From Quillaja saponaria (Eukaryota; Streptophyta; Magnoliopsida; Fabales; Quillajaceae), in the NCBI GenBank assembly GCA_029379385.1, contig CM055612.1:16492001-16556000 (forward strand): a stretch of 64,000 nucleotides of DNA. The letters run 5' to 3'. Of the stretch, positions 23,313-35,745 are shown piece after piece. Positions within the stretch are counted from its first letter, which is position 1. Each line of letters opens with the position of its first letter. Under the pieces are notes generated by a model. That model did no database searches. It was given only the letters and a program-made list of their open reading frames with translations, and was not told the origin of the DNA. A program made the position numbers and the translations under genes.

Positions 23313-24699
23313 TGTTAAGTCAATTATTAAATTTGACTTTTCCAAATTTTTTATTTCAATGATCATAAAATAAATTTTGAATCCTAAGTTCATCTGCTTT
23401 TCTGTTTTACATGTGCTCGATGAAACTGGATAAGAACTAGGAATCTTTTTATAAAACTTAGGGGAATTAAATGAAACTTATCAAAAGCTGAATCTCGACT
23501 ACACAATAGTAAAAATATCTAGCGTTGAAATGTAAGTGGAAGTGAATAAGCTAATCATCAAGTGAATAAGTAAAGCTCAAGACAAAAATGACTACCTATT
23601 AATTCTCGTTCAAGAAACTAAAAGTAAGTTTGAGCATTATCTATTAAGCCATCTAATTATGATATATATTGTTTTATTAAAACAAACAACTGCTGAAGAC
23701 AAAGATTGCAATTGAAACTTCGTATAGCAAAACTTTTCAGTTCACTTAAATGAAGTAGCTAATAATCACTTTTAGACCAGTGCAATATTGCTTAATCAAA
23801 TTCTGGCAAAGTACAAATGTTTTATTAGATCTTATCAAAAATCAACGTTTGTACTTGTATAATGTCATTTAGGTGTCAACTCAAAAGTTTGAACAAAGTG
23901 CATCTAACGCAAGAGTCACTATCACAACAGTTCTAAGCAGAAGCAAGCAGGAAAAGAGTGCCCAATAGTCCATATTTATACAAACTGTATATCGATCTGT
24001 TGTCATTAAATGAACAAGACTCGAGATACTTACTTCAAGATAAAATTTTCTAACGAGTCTTTTTGACTAAGAAATGGTTGCTAAGACAGTATAGCCTATA
24101 AAACTTGAAGAGCTCAAGAAAAAAGGCAAGAGATTGAATTCATAATATCTTTATTTGAAAAGAAATCTACTAAGCCAAAACTTTCATACTTCATTAGTCT
24201 TAGCCAAAAGAATACTTTTTGTTTGAAAAGAGACGAAACTTCATATCATTATGCTATATTGTAAACTCATCCAAAACCATCTGACTTTATGACTGAGTAT
24301 CTATAGACACTTAGTATTCTGTTCTTCATTGCTAGAAAAAGACAAGTTGGATAACTTATGGGTTTAGCAGAACAGAGGAGAATGATTGATACTTGGAAGT
24401 TTAATCGAATGTAAAGGGCAATATTCTCCCAGCAATTGACCATAGGGTTGTTGATTCCCTAAGTTAGAAAGATCAGTGATAGTGAAACACCTAAGTTACG
24501 GCATAGGAAGTGAACTAGTCAAGGATATTTGTTGAACCACTATAAAAACATAATGTCTTTGCTTTAGTATCTTTATTGTCTTTTGTTTTCCCTTGCATTC
24601 TATTTTAATTCTTTCAAAAGAAATAGATTTTTAAAAAACATAGCATTTTAACTTTCAAGCTATTCAACTCCCTTTCTAATTTGCCTAATTGGGGGAACA
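23313..24699 (+). repeat. copia-1 5' LTR
   Basis: It runs from TGTTAAGTCAATTATT to GGGGGAACA (1387 bp) and aligns along its length with 32789-34099; about one base in five to ten differs by eye, so the insertion is old. Confidence 0.85.
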
Positions 24700-24718
24700 T
24701 TTGATATAAGAGAAGGTC
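24700..24718 (+). promoter_or_regulatory. degraded initiator-Met primer-binding site of copia-1
   Basis: TTGATATAAGAGAAGGTC matches the usual TTGGTATCAGAGC-AAGGTC with three or four differences and abuts the 5' LTR end at 24699. Confidence 0.65.
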
Positions 24719-24769
24719 ATTCCTATTTCTTTTAATTGCATTTGATCAAAAATTGTGTGGAGATCTATT

Positions 24770-25680
24770 CTTATGACAAGCTCTAGTGTTAATTTTGGTG
24801 AGGGTCAGTTTTCTTCCAGACCACCAATATTAACAGTCCAAATTTTGGCTATTGGAATATATGAATGAGTATATTTGTTCAAGCTATAGATTTTGATATT
24901 CAAGATACAATCATCATTAATTGTCTCCTAGAGTAAGAAAATGCCAAGGGAGAACTTGTTCTTAAACAAAAACCTAAATGGGATGATAATGACATAGCCA
25001 ATCCTAAAGTAAACATTAAAGCTATGAAACTTTTAGTATTTGCACTTGATGCAAAAGAATTTAATCATTGTTATGACTATGAATCAGTTCATGAAATTTG
25101 GCATAAAATTAAATGTTACACGTGAAGGCATTGGCCAAGACATACTCAATTAAAAAATAGGTTGTCTACCAAAAAGTTGAAAAGCTAAAAATCCTATCAT
25201 GGAGAAGACAAACAATCTAGAGATCCTTATGCAAGATGAGTTGCTTAGGTTTTTTAGTACCCATGAGTTGCAAAAAAAAAATAAATAAATAAAAAATAAA
25301 ATAAAATAATAAATAAAATAAAATAAAATGAAGAAGCTAAAGGAAATTTTTAAAAAAGAAAAGTTGTAGCCTTTAGATTAGCTCAAAAAGGCTCAGTTGA
25401 ATCAAATATTCTAATGTAGAGAAGAATGAAGTAGCTCTTCTTGTCAGAAGATTCAATATATTCCTAAAGAGAGTATTCTTCAAATAAACTCTCAGAAGGG
25501 AACAGAAAGAAGCCAAAGTAGAAAGTAAAGAGGTTCATGTCTGCTTTGTGTGCAAGAAACCAGGACACTTGAACTATGAGTGCCCAAGGAAATGCATTCC
25601 TTACTCTAAGAAAATGAAAGCAATATTTGCAACATGGAGTGATAGTGAGGGAAACTTAGATGAAGAGAAAGAATAAGATG
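24770..25680 (+). pseudogene. copia-1 gag with CCHC zinc knuckle
   Basis: The zinc knuckle VCFVCKKPGHLNYECPR is encoded at about 25538-25590, preceded by decayed gag sequence with stops and an A-rich simple repeat (about 25265-25330). Copia gag forms the virus-like particle and its knuckle binds the element RNA. The protein is not producible here. Confidence 0.75.
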
Positions 25681-26339
25681 CCAATCTTTGTCTCATGGTC
25701 TCAAGAACCATTCACTAGTTACTCAATTGCAAATCACTACACATATTGTGATGATGATAAGGCCAACACATCCTATTCTTTTGGAGAATTGCAAGATGCC
25801 TTTAATGATCAAGTTAACACAATCTTCTAATACTGCTTTATAGTTAAGAAATCAATAGCATCCTTATTTTCTGAAAAACAACGAGCTCAAAGAAAAACTA
25901 TTTAAAGCAAATGAAAAGATTAAATTTCTTGTTCATGCAACTGATTTGTATGAAACCCAAATTTTTAAGGAAAGGATAAGAGATCTAATTGAGACTTTTG
26001 CTAAATTTGTTAAAGATGAGAAAAATCTCAACATACTATTAGTTAGTTAGAGATATGCTTTTGAAAAAGTAAATGTTGGTTATCACTCTAGTCCTTCACA
26101 CTCTTGACATAAGTCTTATAATAATTTCTTTGTTAAAACAAAATATGCCATTTTTACAATAAGACTGGTCACACAATCTCAACTTGTAAAGTTAAGAAAA
26201 GAAATGCTAAAGACAAGAAAAAAAAAATAGTTTAGGTGCCTAAAATCCCAAAATCCTATTTAGAAATGACGACTTACCCTACAGTATCCAAGTAAAACGG
26301 GATACTAACTATTAAATGATATTTCATTTGTAGTATTGT

Positions 26340-26700
26340 TTCAAAACTAAACAAATATAATCTTTTTGGGTGCTTGATAACGGATGCTCAAAACATATGA
26401 CATTTGAAATGGAAAGTTTCTCTTCCTTAGAATAGAGCAAAAGTGGATTTATCAACTTTGGACACAACAACAAAGTAAGAGTTGAAGGAATTGGTACTAT
26501 TTGTAGCAAGAACAGCTTAGTTGAACATGTTCTCTTTGTAAATGGGCTGACTCATAACTTACTTAGCATAAGTCAACTTTGCAGTGAATGCCATGAGTCA
26601 TCTTTGTCTCAAAATGCTATTTGGTGGTAAGTATCCATGATAACAATGTAAAATTTATAGGTCAAAGTGTTAGTATTAGTGTCAAAGAGTCAATCAATGA
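26340..26700 (+). pseudogene. copia-1 protease and integrase zinc-finger region
   Basis: WVLDNGCSKHMTFE is encoded at about 26365-26410. In the family this is the aspartic protease site W.LDSGCS.HMT; the catalytic D-S-G has become D-N-G. The following GLTHNLLSISQLC is the usual lead into integrase. The frame then stops and is cut by the inserted unit at 26706. Confidence 0.8.
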
Positions 26701-26705
26701 TTGGT

Positions 26706-28670
26706 TGTAATGACACTTTATTTGTATTTAATGTATGTAATAATATTAATTAGGCATTTTTTATTATTTTGTTTAAATGAGATTTAGTACAACGAAATAT
26801 AAAGTCCATAGAATAAATATTGTGTATGCATAATTATGATGTTGATTATAATTGTGAGATATGATACATACAAAATATTTTTCTAAAAGTGTTCCTAGTG
26901 AATGAATCATTAATAATAGGGATATAGATGATTCTTCGAGACTAGCATATGTTATGTCATTCTCTTATAAAGAGAGAGTAATGATCTCATAAACTACAAG
27001 CATGGAGATGTTGAGACAAACATATGAGTGCTTGTTAGTTGAAGAAGTACATTGAATTAACCCAACACGAGAAACCATGTGGAGTCTTTACTCACATGTC
27101 AATAGAAGTTCTCAAAATGTTGGTAGCGTAAGTGATCCTTCGACTTGAGATCATCTTATTACCTTATATGTGAATCTATATGTTTTGATGTAGTCCCCTT
27201 ATTTTGTATTAAGGATAATACATGGGTAGTTATTACACATCTGGTGAACTATATGAAGGTAGATGAATGATAGACAAAGAATTCATCATTCTCAATAAAG
27301 AGGACGAATATCACATAGCCTTTTGAGACAAGTATGTATTGTTCAAGGAATCTTTGCAAAGCGAAAAAGATTAAAAAAAATGTTTTCTTAAATCTCTTTA
27401 GGGAACAAAACGTAAACTTGGTTTCAAGTACAAGGATTTAGACAAACATAGGGTTGACGCTAGAATCTATGCCTTATGACTATCTCAAAATATGTTTGAT
27501 GAAAGGATTGAATTTCACTGTAACCAAACAGTGAAAGGTTTGATTAATGATCTTAACTTCACTTGTACTTGGGTGGTCATGATATATTGCTAGATGTCAA
27601 TCTTGATCTATAAATATAAGTTGGTTGGTTTAGCAAAACCAAAGTTAAATTAAAAGTATTTACATTTAACCGCATTTGTTAGGAAGTATCTAATTACATT
27701 TATTGCCAACTTACAATAGTTATATACTTTAATTGACTTAGGTTAAGAACCTAGTAGGATTAATGGAGTCATAGAATTAATAGTTAACTTCCAAGCATGT
27801 AAGGGTAAGAAAGTAATTGTCACCTTACATAATGGCAAGAGTTGTTTTCTTGAAAATCAAGAAAAAGTCTTGTAATCTTAATTTGATTTGGAATACTAAT
27901 TGGATTTAGGTCACTAGGAGTTTAAAGGCCCATTAGTAATTATAATAGGATTATGGATTAGATTACTAAAGGAGTTTGGGCCTTAGGCCTTGGACTTTAG
28001 GTTTAATGAAATCCTAAACAAGGAACGACTATAAATCCTTAAGCCCTAGCTACCTTTATATATGTAGTACCTAAGGGAAATTTTGGCAACAATGTGGTTA
28101 CAAGTGACATTCAGCCTTGTGAAAGATTGTTAGCAAGAAGAGTTTTTGAAAATTTCATCCCTTAGCCTTGACCCCCTAAGTCCTTAAGCCCTAGCCACCT
28201 TTATATATGTAGTAGCTAAGGGAAATTTTGGCAATAATGTGGTTACAAGTGACATTTTGCCTTGTGAGAGATTGTTAGCAAGAAGAGTTCTTGAAAATCT
28301 CTTCTTTTAGCCTTGACCACCTTTTTTGAAGCAAAAAAGTTTTTGCCTCAAGAACAATTCTCTATTAATGATTCAACCAAGCAGAAGCTAGCATGTATCC
28401 TAAGGGTAAATCAATTCCTTTGAATCATTTTTCAAAACGGTAAAGGTTTTTAATAATCAATTATGTAAATTATTTCATTAGAGGCTTATTTGTTTGAATA
28501 ACTTACTAATCATCGATCATACTTTGTGTTTGATTGGGAGAATAATTTTGATGATTTGTGGAGGAACTCTAAGCATCCCTGCTAAATAATTAAACTAGCT
28601 GTGTGAAGAAAGATTATAGAGGTTAGTTTTAATCTTTTGCTTTTGTACATATGCATACTATATTAAAATT
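26706..28670 (+). mobile_element. LTR-like unit, repeat family X copy 2, inserted in copia-1 integrase
   Basis: It begins TGTAATGACACTTT after copia sequence and ends near 28670, where copia integrase (MVASLPKINFNLEKV) resumes. It shares ordered blocks with copy 1 at 12493-14171 and, in reverse, with 34285-35150. Contains a 145-bp tandem duplication and a TATA-like CCTTTATATATGTAG in each duplicate. No coding capacity was seen, and a clean target duplication was not found. Confidence 0.65.
28036..28325 (+). repeat. 145-bp tandem duplication inside family X copy 2
   Basis: Two copies starting TCCTTAAGCCCTAGC at 28036 and 28181, about 90% alike by eye. Each contains CCTTTATATATGTAG and TTAGCAAGAAGAG. 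The duplicated part spans the likely core promoter and leader. Confidence 0.85.
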
Positions 28671-28674
28671 ATTT

Positions 28675-30730
28675 AAAAAGAGAATGGTCGCAAGTTTACC
28701 AAAAATTAATTTCAATCTTGAAAAGGTTTTTGATTCACGTCAATTTAGAATATAAACCAGAACCTTATTCAAAAGAAAAATCATTATCTTTAGTTCAAGG
28801 TTACTAGACTTACTTCATATAGATATTTTTTGGTCTTACTCAAAATTGCTAGCCTTAGCGGTAACAAATATGTTTTTGTCATCATTGATGACTATTCAAT
28901 ATTTACTTGGGTAATTTTTCTTTCTCTCAAAAAATGATATCTCTAAAACCTTCAAAACCTTATGCAACGTGTTCAAAATGAAAAATCCTTACATATTTTA
29001 AAAATTAGAAGAGATCATGGAAAGGAAATTAATTAACAACTTTTTCAGCTCTAAGGACTACACATCAAAATGGAGTAGTTGAGATGAAGAACAAAATTCT
29101 TCAAGAGATGACTAGAAATTTTTTATTTGAAACTCTCTTCCTCTGTACTTCTAGGCAGAAGCTCTTAGCATCGTATGCTACATCCTTAACAGGACTTTGG
29201 TAAGACCAATATTAGATAAAACAACATATGAGTCATGGAAAGGTAGGAAACCTAATATTGGACATTTTCATGCATTTTTTACAAATGTTTTATTCATAAT
29301 AACAACAAAGACAATCTGAGAAAATTTGATGCCAGATCTAATAAAGGTACTTTTATAGGTTATTCAAAAACTAGAAAAGGTTACTGAGTTTTTAACAAAA
29401 GGGCTATAGTTATTACAGAATCTATCCATGTTATCTTTGATGAACACATTCATTTGATTAGTAGAATTAATGAGTTTGATGCATATTTATTCACTATTGG
29501 CAAAATAATTATAAGTTCAAAGATTACTAATCTCATAATAGAAATGGTACCATCCGATCAACGTGAGAATACAGTTGAACCCCCAAATAAAATACCTACA
29601 ACTATTCTTACCATTAAATTATCTCTAGCTGAATCACAATTGCTGAACCAAAAGATGATAGAAATGCAGACATTCGATCGATTCTAATAAGTTGGAAATA
29701 TGTCATAAGCCATCCACGAGATCAAGTGCTAGGAGATCCATTTCAATAGGTAAAAATAAGATCAATGCTACAATCACATTTTTCTTTCAATGCATATCTC
29801 TCCTAGATAGAACCAAAGAATTTCAAAGAAACTAAAAGTGATGAATCAAGATTCAAGCTATACAAGAACAGCTAGTTCAATTTGAGAGAAATAATGTATG
29901 GGATTGTGTGCCTAGACTAGAAGATCTTGCTGTAATTGGCACAAAATGGGTTTTCGTAACAAGATGAACGAACCTAGTGTAGTGATAAGACACAAAGCAA
30001 GGTTGGTAGTATAAGAATATGATGAAGAAGAAGGTATTAATTTTGATGGAATTTTTGCTCATGTTGACATATTAAATGCTATAAGACTGTTTTTTGCATT
30101 CGCATGTTTTAAAATCATTATTTTATATCAAATAGATGTCAAAAGTGATTTTTGAAATGGCATCATAAATGAAGAGATTTATGTTAAACAATCTTTAGAT
30201 TTTGAATTCTTAAACAAACTTGGTCACACTTTTAGGATGAAAAAGGTTCTTTATGGCTTAAAAGCTCCCAAAGTTGGGTTTGGAAGATTGTCCAAATTTT
30301 TACTAAAGAATGGTTTTAATCGAAGTAGAATTGGCATAACTTTTTTCATCCAACATAAAAGATCTAAAATGCTACTTGTTTAGATTTTTGTTAATTATAT
30401 CATTTTCGGTGCTACTAATGAATCTGAAATGAGAATGATATGGAAATTCTATTATTTCCTTGGCCTTTAAGTAAAACAATCAGAAAAATAAGTTCTTATC
30501 CATCAATCCAAGTATAACAAACATATACTTTAAAATTTTAGATTAGACTTGACAAAATCAATTGGAACTCCCATTGGAACATTAACAAGCCTTAACGAAG
30601 GATGAGTCCAGTAAGGTAGTAGATGAGAAAAAATATCAAGCTATAATTGGTTCACTACTTTACATTACTACAAAAAGTATGATATCATGTTTAATATTTG
30701 CTTATATGCTCGCTATCAGAGCTGTTGTTG
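28675..30730 (+). pseudogene. copia-1 integrase and reverse transcriptase, decayed
   Basis: Integrase blocks follow in order: LPKINFNLEKV, LLDLLHIDIFW, then KYVFVIIDDYSIFTWVIF at about 28868-28925. The RT lead-in is TKWVFV at about 29945. The RT active-site region at about 30379-30425 reads FVNYIIFGATNE where active elements have YVDD, so the catalytic aspartates are lost. Several frameshifts and stops intervene. Confidence 0.8.
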
Positions 30731-32130
30731 TGAACTTACTAACGCAAGCGCACGTATTGTTTAATAAGTAATATAGTGAAGAGTAGAGATCGTTCCCATG
30801 AGAAATTAAGTCTAACAATCGTTAAGTAATAAAATTAACCAATCCTAACTTAATCCAAATGAATGAAACTCTAAGATTTATAACAAAACAAAACTAAAGC
30901 AAGTAAACTTAGGACAATAATGGAGAAAGACTAACATTACAACTTCCTTCAACACTTCACTTGGATTATTATTATCTTAGCATGCTTAGTTATGGCATTG
31001 AATTATTAATCTAAGATTCTTATTCAATTATAAGTATCTTTCAAGTTGCTTATAATAATACCTCACTTAACCAATTCACTATATTTCTACGAGAATTGAG
31101 TTAGGCAAGACTCATTAAGAATATACCTAATTTCCCTACACAAGGCATAGGCGTATATTTATATCCTACATATGAATCAAATTCAAACAAGCATGTGAAT
31201 GAATTCAAACAAGTGCTATCTTATTCAAGGCTAAACCTAGGTATCATTCGTCAAGATTCCTCTAAGTTACCATAATAATAAAAAAATATGGTCAATCAAT
31301 TAGAAGTGTTAAGCAGAGAATAAAATAAATAACTCATGTATCAAACCCTAAGCAACCAATAAATAGCATAAAACCAAGCTACGTGTTAAGTTCCATTGAA
31401 ATCCTAGAAATAAAACGACTCTAGGCTACTCAGTGTAAACGTGGATTCAAATAAAAACAAAAATCAAACAAATACAAGGAAAGTAAAGAATAACTAGAAT
31501 AAAGAAAACTATAAAAATTGTTAGTATTCAAGCTTTAGCTATCCATGCTCCTCTTACTCCTTACACTCTTGATCACCTCTTAAATTACAAAACTTCTTAT
31601 CTAACTTGTGAGTATTGAATCACCAAGCTAATCCTCTTTAAATAGGCTTTAAAATGCTTCACCTGAGTTTAATTTAGACTAGGAGTTAGGTCGGCACCGT
31701 AACCAAGCTTTTCAACCATTGCGACCATGCTTTTTCGGTGCTACGGCACTGAATTTCAAAGAAAGGCTTCACAGTAGGCTCAAGCTTTCTAGCACTTAAG
31801 CATCCAATGCTTCCTGTTATGGCACGTAAGTGCTAAGTGCCTCTATTAAGTTGCTTTCGCATGCGATTTTGGGCCTGTTCCACTCTTTTTCTGTGGTTAT
31901 GGGCTTGACAAGTAGGAAATTCTTATTTTTATCCAATTTGACTTCAAATAGATCTCCTTTAAGCACTAAACCTTCAAAACACAAAAACTAAGTTAAGAAT
32001 GAATGAAACTCATAATTAAAGGTTAAATCCTAAGCATACTCAACATCCTAATACGAAATGAACTCAACTAAGCAAAAACCAAACTAAAACTCAAGAACAT
32101 AGCTAACAATATAAATCAAAAGGATATGTA
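30731..32130 (-). mobile_element. inserted unit of unknown class within copia-1 (probable inverted LTR)
   Basis: Copia RT/RNase H sequence stops after ATATGCTCGCTATCAGA (about 30720) and resumes near 32135. The inserted about 1.4 kb begins near TGTTGTGAACTTACT and has blocks such as GCACGTATTGTTTAATAAG and GATCGTTCCCATGAG, seen in my experience in plant LTR-type repeats. There is no coding frame, and exact ends and TSD are not resolved. Confidence 0.5.
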
Positions 32131-32134
32131 ATAA

Positions 32135-32675
32135 GTCTATTTTAAAGACTTATATGTTGTCGAAAGGAATCTAATCAAGCTCTGGTTGTTTTCTAACCTA
32201 AATATGGAAACGTTGATTGAAGTGACTATTTTGATGCTAATTTGCTAGTTGTATATAGGACAAAAACAATATTTGTGACAACCGTTAATTTTTGTGCCAC
32301 TTCCTTGTTTTTTGGTTTAGCAAGAAATAACATTTTGTAGCACTCTTAGCTGTTGAAACTGAATACGTAGCAACTGGGAGTTATTATGGATGAAATAAAA
32401 ACTAATTGATTAGAACCTTGATTTCAATAAGATTTCGATTTTTTGTGATAATACAAGTGCAATTAATCTAACAAAAAATCCAATTCAACACCCACACTCT
32501 AAACTTATTGAAGAGGGGCATCATTTTATTCATAATCATGTTAAAAAAAAAACGATATTACTTTACACTTTGTTAGATTGGAAGATCAAGTTGCAAATAT
32601 CTTCACTAAACCTGTTAATGAAGAACAAACTTTTAAAGTCATACGAGAACTAGGAATGTGTACACCTGATTTTTA
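32135..32675 (+). pseudogene. copia-1 RNase H and polyprotein C-terminus
   Basis: Decayed RNase H blocks: AETE-like LLKLNT at about 32350, DNTSAINLTKNPIQH-like text near 32450-32490, and the terminal block DQVANIFTKPVNEE with RELGMCTPDF before a stop near 32675. The polypurine tract and 3' LTR follow within about 115 bp. Confidence 0.8.
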
Positions 32676-32788
32676 ATATCGTGTTTTTATCTTGCCCTAC
32701 TTCCATTGCTTGAAATTTCTCTATATAAAATTCTAAGGTATTTTATCATATCCTTAATATTTTAATTATTTAAAAAAAAAAAGGAGAT

Positions 32789-34099
32789 TGTTGAGTTAAT
32801 TATTAAATCTGAAATTTTCCTAAATTTTATTTGATATGTGCTAAACAGAATTGGATGTGAATGAAGAATATTTTCAAAAAAATTTCAGCAAAATCAAATG
32901 AACCTCAACAAAAATTGAATCTGGACTGAACAATAGTAAAGGTTGTAAAGTGCAAAAACACAGTGGTAGTGAATTAGCTAATCAACAAGTGAACAACTAA
33001 AGCTCGAGACTAAAATGACTATCTGCTAATGTTTGGTTAACCTGTTAGAAACATGTCAATGCATTGTCTAATGAGCATCCAATGATTATGCATATCATTT
33101 CATTAAATAAACCACTTCTGAAGACAAAGAGTTTTCAATTGAAACTTTATATATCAAAACTTTATGTTTCAGACAAATGAAGTAGCTGGTCATCTCTTTT
33201 AGACAAGTTCAATGTTACTCAGTCAAATTCTAGTGAAGTAAAAATGATTTATCGAATCTTAACAAAACTCAACATTTGTACCTTCACAATATCTTTTATG
33301 AGTCAACTCAAAATGTTTGAACAAAGTGCGTCTAACACAAGAGTTGTCATCACAACATTTCTGAGTAGAAGTAAGCAGGCATGCACAATAGTTCATGTTT
33401 ATACCAAACTGGATATCCATCTGCAGTTATTAAATAAACAAGACTTGAGGTACCTACTTCGAGCTAAAGCTTTCTAGCGAGTCTTTTCTACTAAGAAATG
33501 GTTACTAAGGAAGTATAGCTTATGAGGCTTGAAGAGCTTAAGAAAATAGACAAGAGGTTGAATTCACAACATCTTGATTTGAAAAAGAAATTTACTAAGG
33601 CAAAATTTTCATATTTCATAAGTCTTAGCCAAAAAACACACTTTGTGCTTGAAAAAAACTGAAACGTTCATATTATTATGCTATAATATAAACTTATCCA
33701 AAGCTATCCAACTTTGTGACTGAGTATCATTATACACTTAGTATTTTATTCTTCCTTGTGAGGAAAAGACAAGTTGGATAATTTGTGGATTCGGCGGTAC
33801 AAAGGAGAGTGATTAATACCTAGAAGTTTAATAGGTTGTAAAGGACTATGGTCTCCCACATTTGACCATAGGGTTATTGATTTCGAAGTTAGAAAGATTA
33901 ATAATAGTAAAACATCTAACTTGTGGCTTAGAGAGTGGCCTTTTTAGGAGTTTCTGGTAATTTTTTTTAATTGCTTTTTGCTTTCCCTTGCACTTTATTT
34001 TATTTTATTTTTTCAAAACCAAAAGGTTTTAAAAAATAGAGCCTTTTAATGTTAAAACTATTCAAACTTCCCCTTCTAGTTTACCTAACTAGGCTAATA
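32789..34099 (+). repeat. copia-1 3' LTR
   Basis: It runs from TGTTGAGTTAATTATT to GGCTAATA (terminal CA changed to TA), 1311 bp, preceded by A-run and GGAGA polypurine tract. Direct repeat of 23313-24699. Confidence 0.85.
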
Positions 34100-34104
34100 T
34101 GATA

Positions 34105-34283
34105 ACCTATCAAGTGATGTTACAACCATTGAACCATCAATTGCCTAACAAGGTACTGATCCACCTTCATCTCCTTTTAATGTCCATATGTCTTATGTAA
34201 ACTCATTTATCCATTTACAATCATCTTTATCATTTTCACCTATCAGAATACCATGTGTTTCACTTCCCCTTTATGCTGGAAAA
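34105..34283 (+). pseudogene. continuation of the plant-transposon-domain fragment, C-terminal side
   Basis: The plus frame just after the copia-1 target duplication reads LSSDVTTIEPSIA, stop, QGTDPPSSPFNVHMSYVN and ends at a stop near 34285. It is Ser/Pro-rich like the part before 23313. The frame is continuous across the insertion if one copy of the 5-bp duplication is counted, which shows copia-1 jumped into this sequence. Confidence 0.5.
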
Positions 34284-34284
34284 A

Positions 34285-35150
34285 TCGAGTAAAATGCATC
34301 ACATGCAACACAATGAAATAAATAAATATTTCATACAACGTGACTCTTAAGTGTATCAATTGATCATACATTTAATAAAAGCTAAAATTGGAATACTAAC
34401 CCTTCAAACTTTCTTTGATACAACAAGTTTAGTTGTTTAGCAAGAATGCTTGAAGTCTTCCTCTTGGTTCCACAAAGTGTTATTTCCAACCAAACACACA
34501 AAATCCAACTAATGTTTTGGCAAGCTATTCAAATGTCTAGCCTCTAATGAAACAATCCACACAATTAATTAGATTAAGAAACTTTAAAAAAAGCTTCACA
34601 AACTTTTCTCTAAATTGAAGATGAAGATGCAACCCTTTGGATACATGCTAACTCCCACTTGGTTAAATCTTTAATGGAAGATGAGGATCTTAAAGCAAGC
34701 CAAACATCTTTTTCTTCGGAGGAAGAGAAACTTGGTCATGGTGGATTTTTTATTTTTTTTAGCAAGAACTCTTCTTGCTTTCGAAACCAAAGTGGCCGAA
34801 TTATTGTTTTTCTCTACTTGTTCCTCTAAGTTGATGTCCCTTGTATATCTCTTAGGGGTGTCGGCTGCCCTTAGTACATTATGTGTTAGGGTTAGTTCTA
34901 ATTAGATCCAAATCCTTATCAGGATTCCAATTGAGCCTAAGCCTCCTAGTAGCCTAAAATCCAATTAGGATTTCTTGTAAACCCGAGAGCTAGGGAGATT
35001 GGTTTGAGTAGAAGGTAGACATTTTTTGTATTTCTTTGGTACAACTTTTGAACTTTGAGACTTTTGGAGAATAATCATAATGATATGTTGTAATAAATGA
35101 TAACATAAAAATAAAAAATCATTTAATGACCGAATATTTTAAGCGTGCAC
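34285..35150 (-). mobile_element. repeat family X copy 3, partial, inverted
   Basis: On the minus strand, AACCAAGTGGGAGTTAGCAT and TTGTTTCATTAGAGGCT match blocks of copy 2 at 28375-28495. Only the 3' half of the unit is present. Its orientation is opposite to copies 1 and 2. Confidence 0.6.
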
Positions 35151-35384
35151 TTTCAGTTAGACTATTCATATGAACTGAACATGTATGATTGACAGTAGTG
35201 TTCAACTAAGCTATTTTAGCCCTTGTTCAGCAGGGAAACCCATTTCAACATTAGATTGGATAAATCTCTTGTTCAGTAGAACAACCAGTTTTCAACATTA
35301 TGTCTAGTTTAGTAGCATATAAAATTAATTTTAATATTCAGTAAAATGATTAATAATGAAAATTAAGAGATTGGATTTGGCATT

Positions 35385-35740
35385 CTTAACTATCTTCTTA
35401 TTTTACAAATTTGGTATCCATTAAAGGGTTTTGTGAAAATATCAGCAAATTGATTTTCCACATTAACAAAATCTAGAGAAATATCCTCTTTTGGACCATA
35501 ATGCCTAATAAAATGATGTGTGACTTCAATATGTTTAGTTCTTGGTGTTGAATAGGATTTCTAATAAATTGATTGCACTTGTATTATCATAAAAAATAGG
35601 CATAATTTTGAATTTAAGGTTAAAGTTAAATAGTTGTTGTTTCGTCGCTCCCAACTGCCACATAGTTAGTTTCAACAATTGAGAAAGCTACAAAATGTTA
35701 GCTCTTGTTAAACTTGATTCACTAGTACTCTTTTTGCCTA
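35385..35740 (-). pseudogene. copia-2 RNase H end and polyprotein C-terminus
   Basis: The minus strand encodes FYDNTSAINLLE (about 35610-35575) and, in shifted frames, the block corresponding to NQLADIFTKP and RMPNPIS before a stop. It is separated from its N-terminal part by solo LTR B. Confidence 0.75.
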
Positions 35741-35745
35741 ACTTG
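35741..35745. repeat. target-site duplication, left copy (solo LTR B)
   Basis: ACTTG, identical to 39536-39540. Confidence 0.85.

Larger units (their letters stand above)
23313..34099 (+). mobile_element. Ty1/copia retrotransposon (copia-1), 10.8 kb including nested insertions
   Basis: Both LTRs (23313-24699 and 32789-34099) are present in direct orientation. They are flanked by TGATG (23308-23312) and TGATA (34100-34104), a 5-bp duplication with one change. A degraded primer site follows the 5' LTR and a purine-rich AAGGAGA tract precedes the 3' LTR. Domains run gag zinc knuckle, protease, integrase, RT, RNase H, which is the copia order. The frames are full of stops and shifts, and two large units are inserted inside (26706-28670 and about 30730-32130). 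It is an old, inactive copy. Confidence 0.9.
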
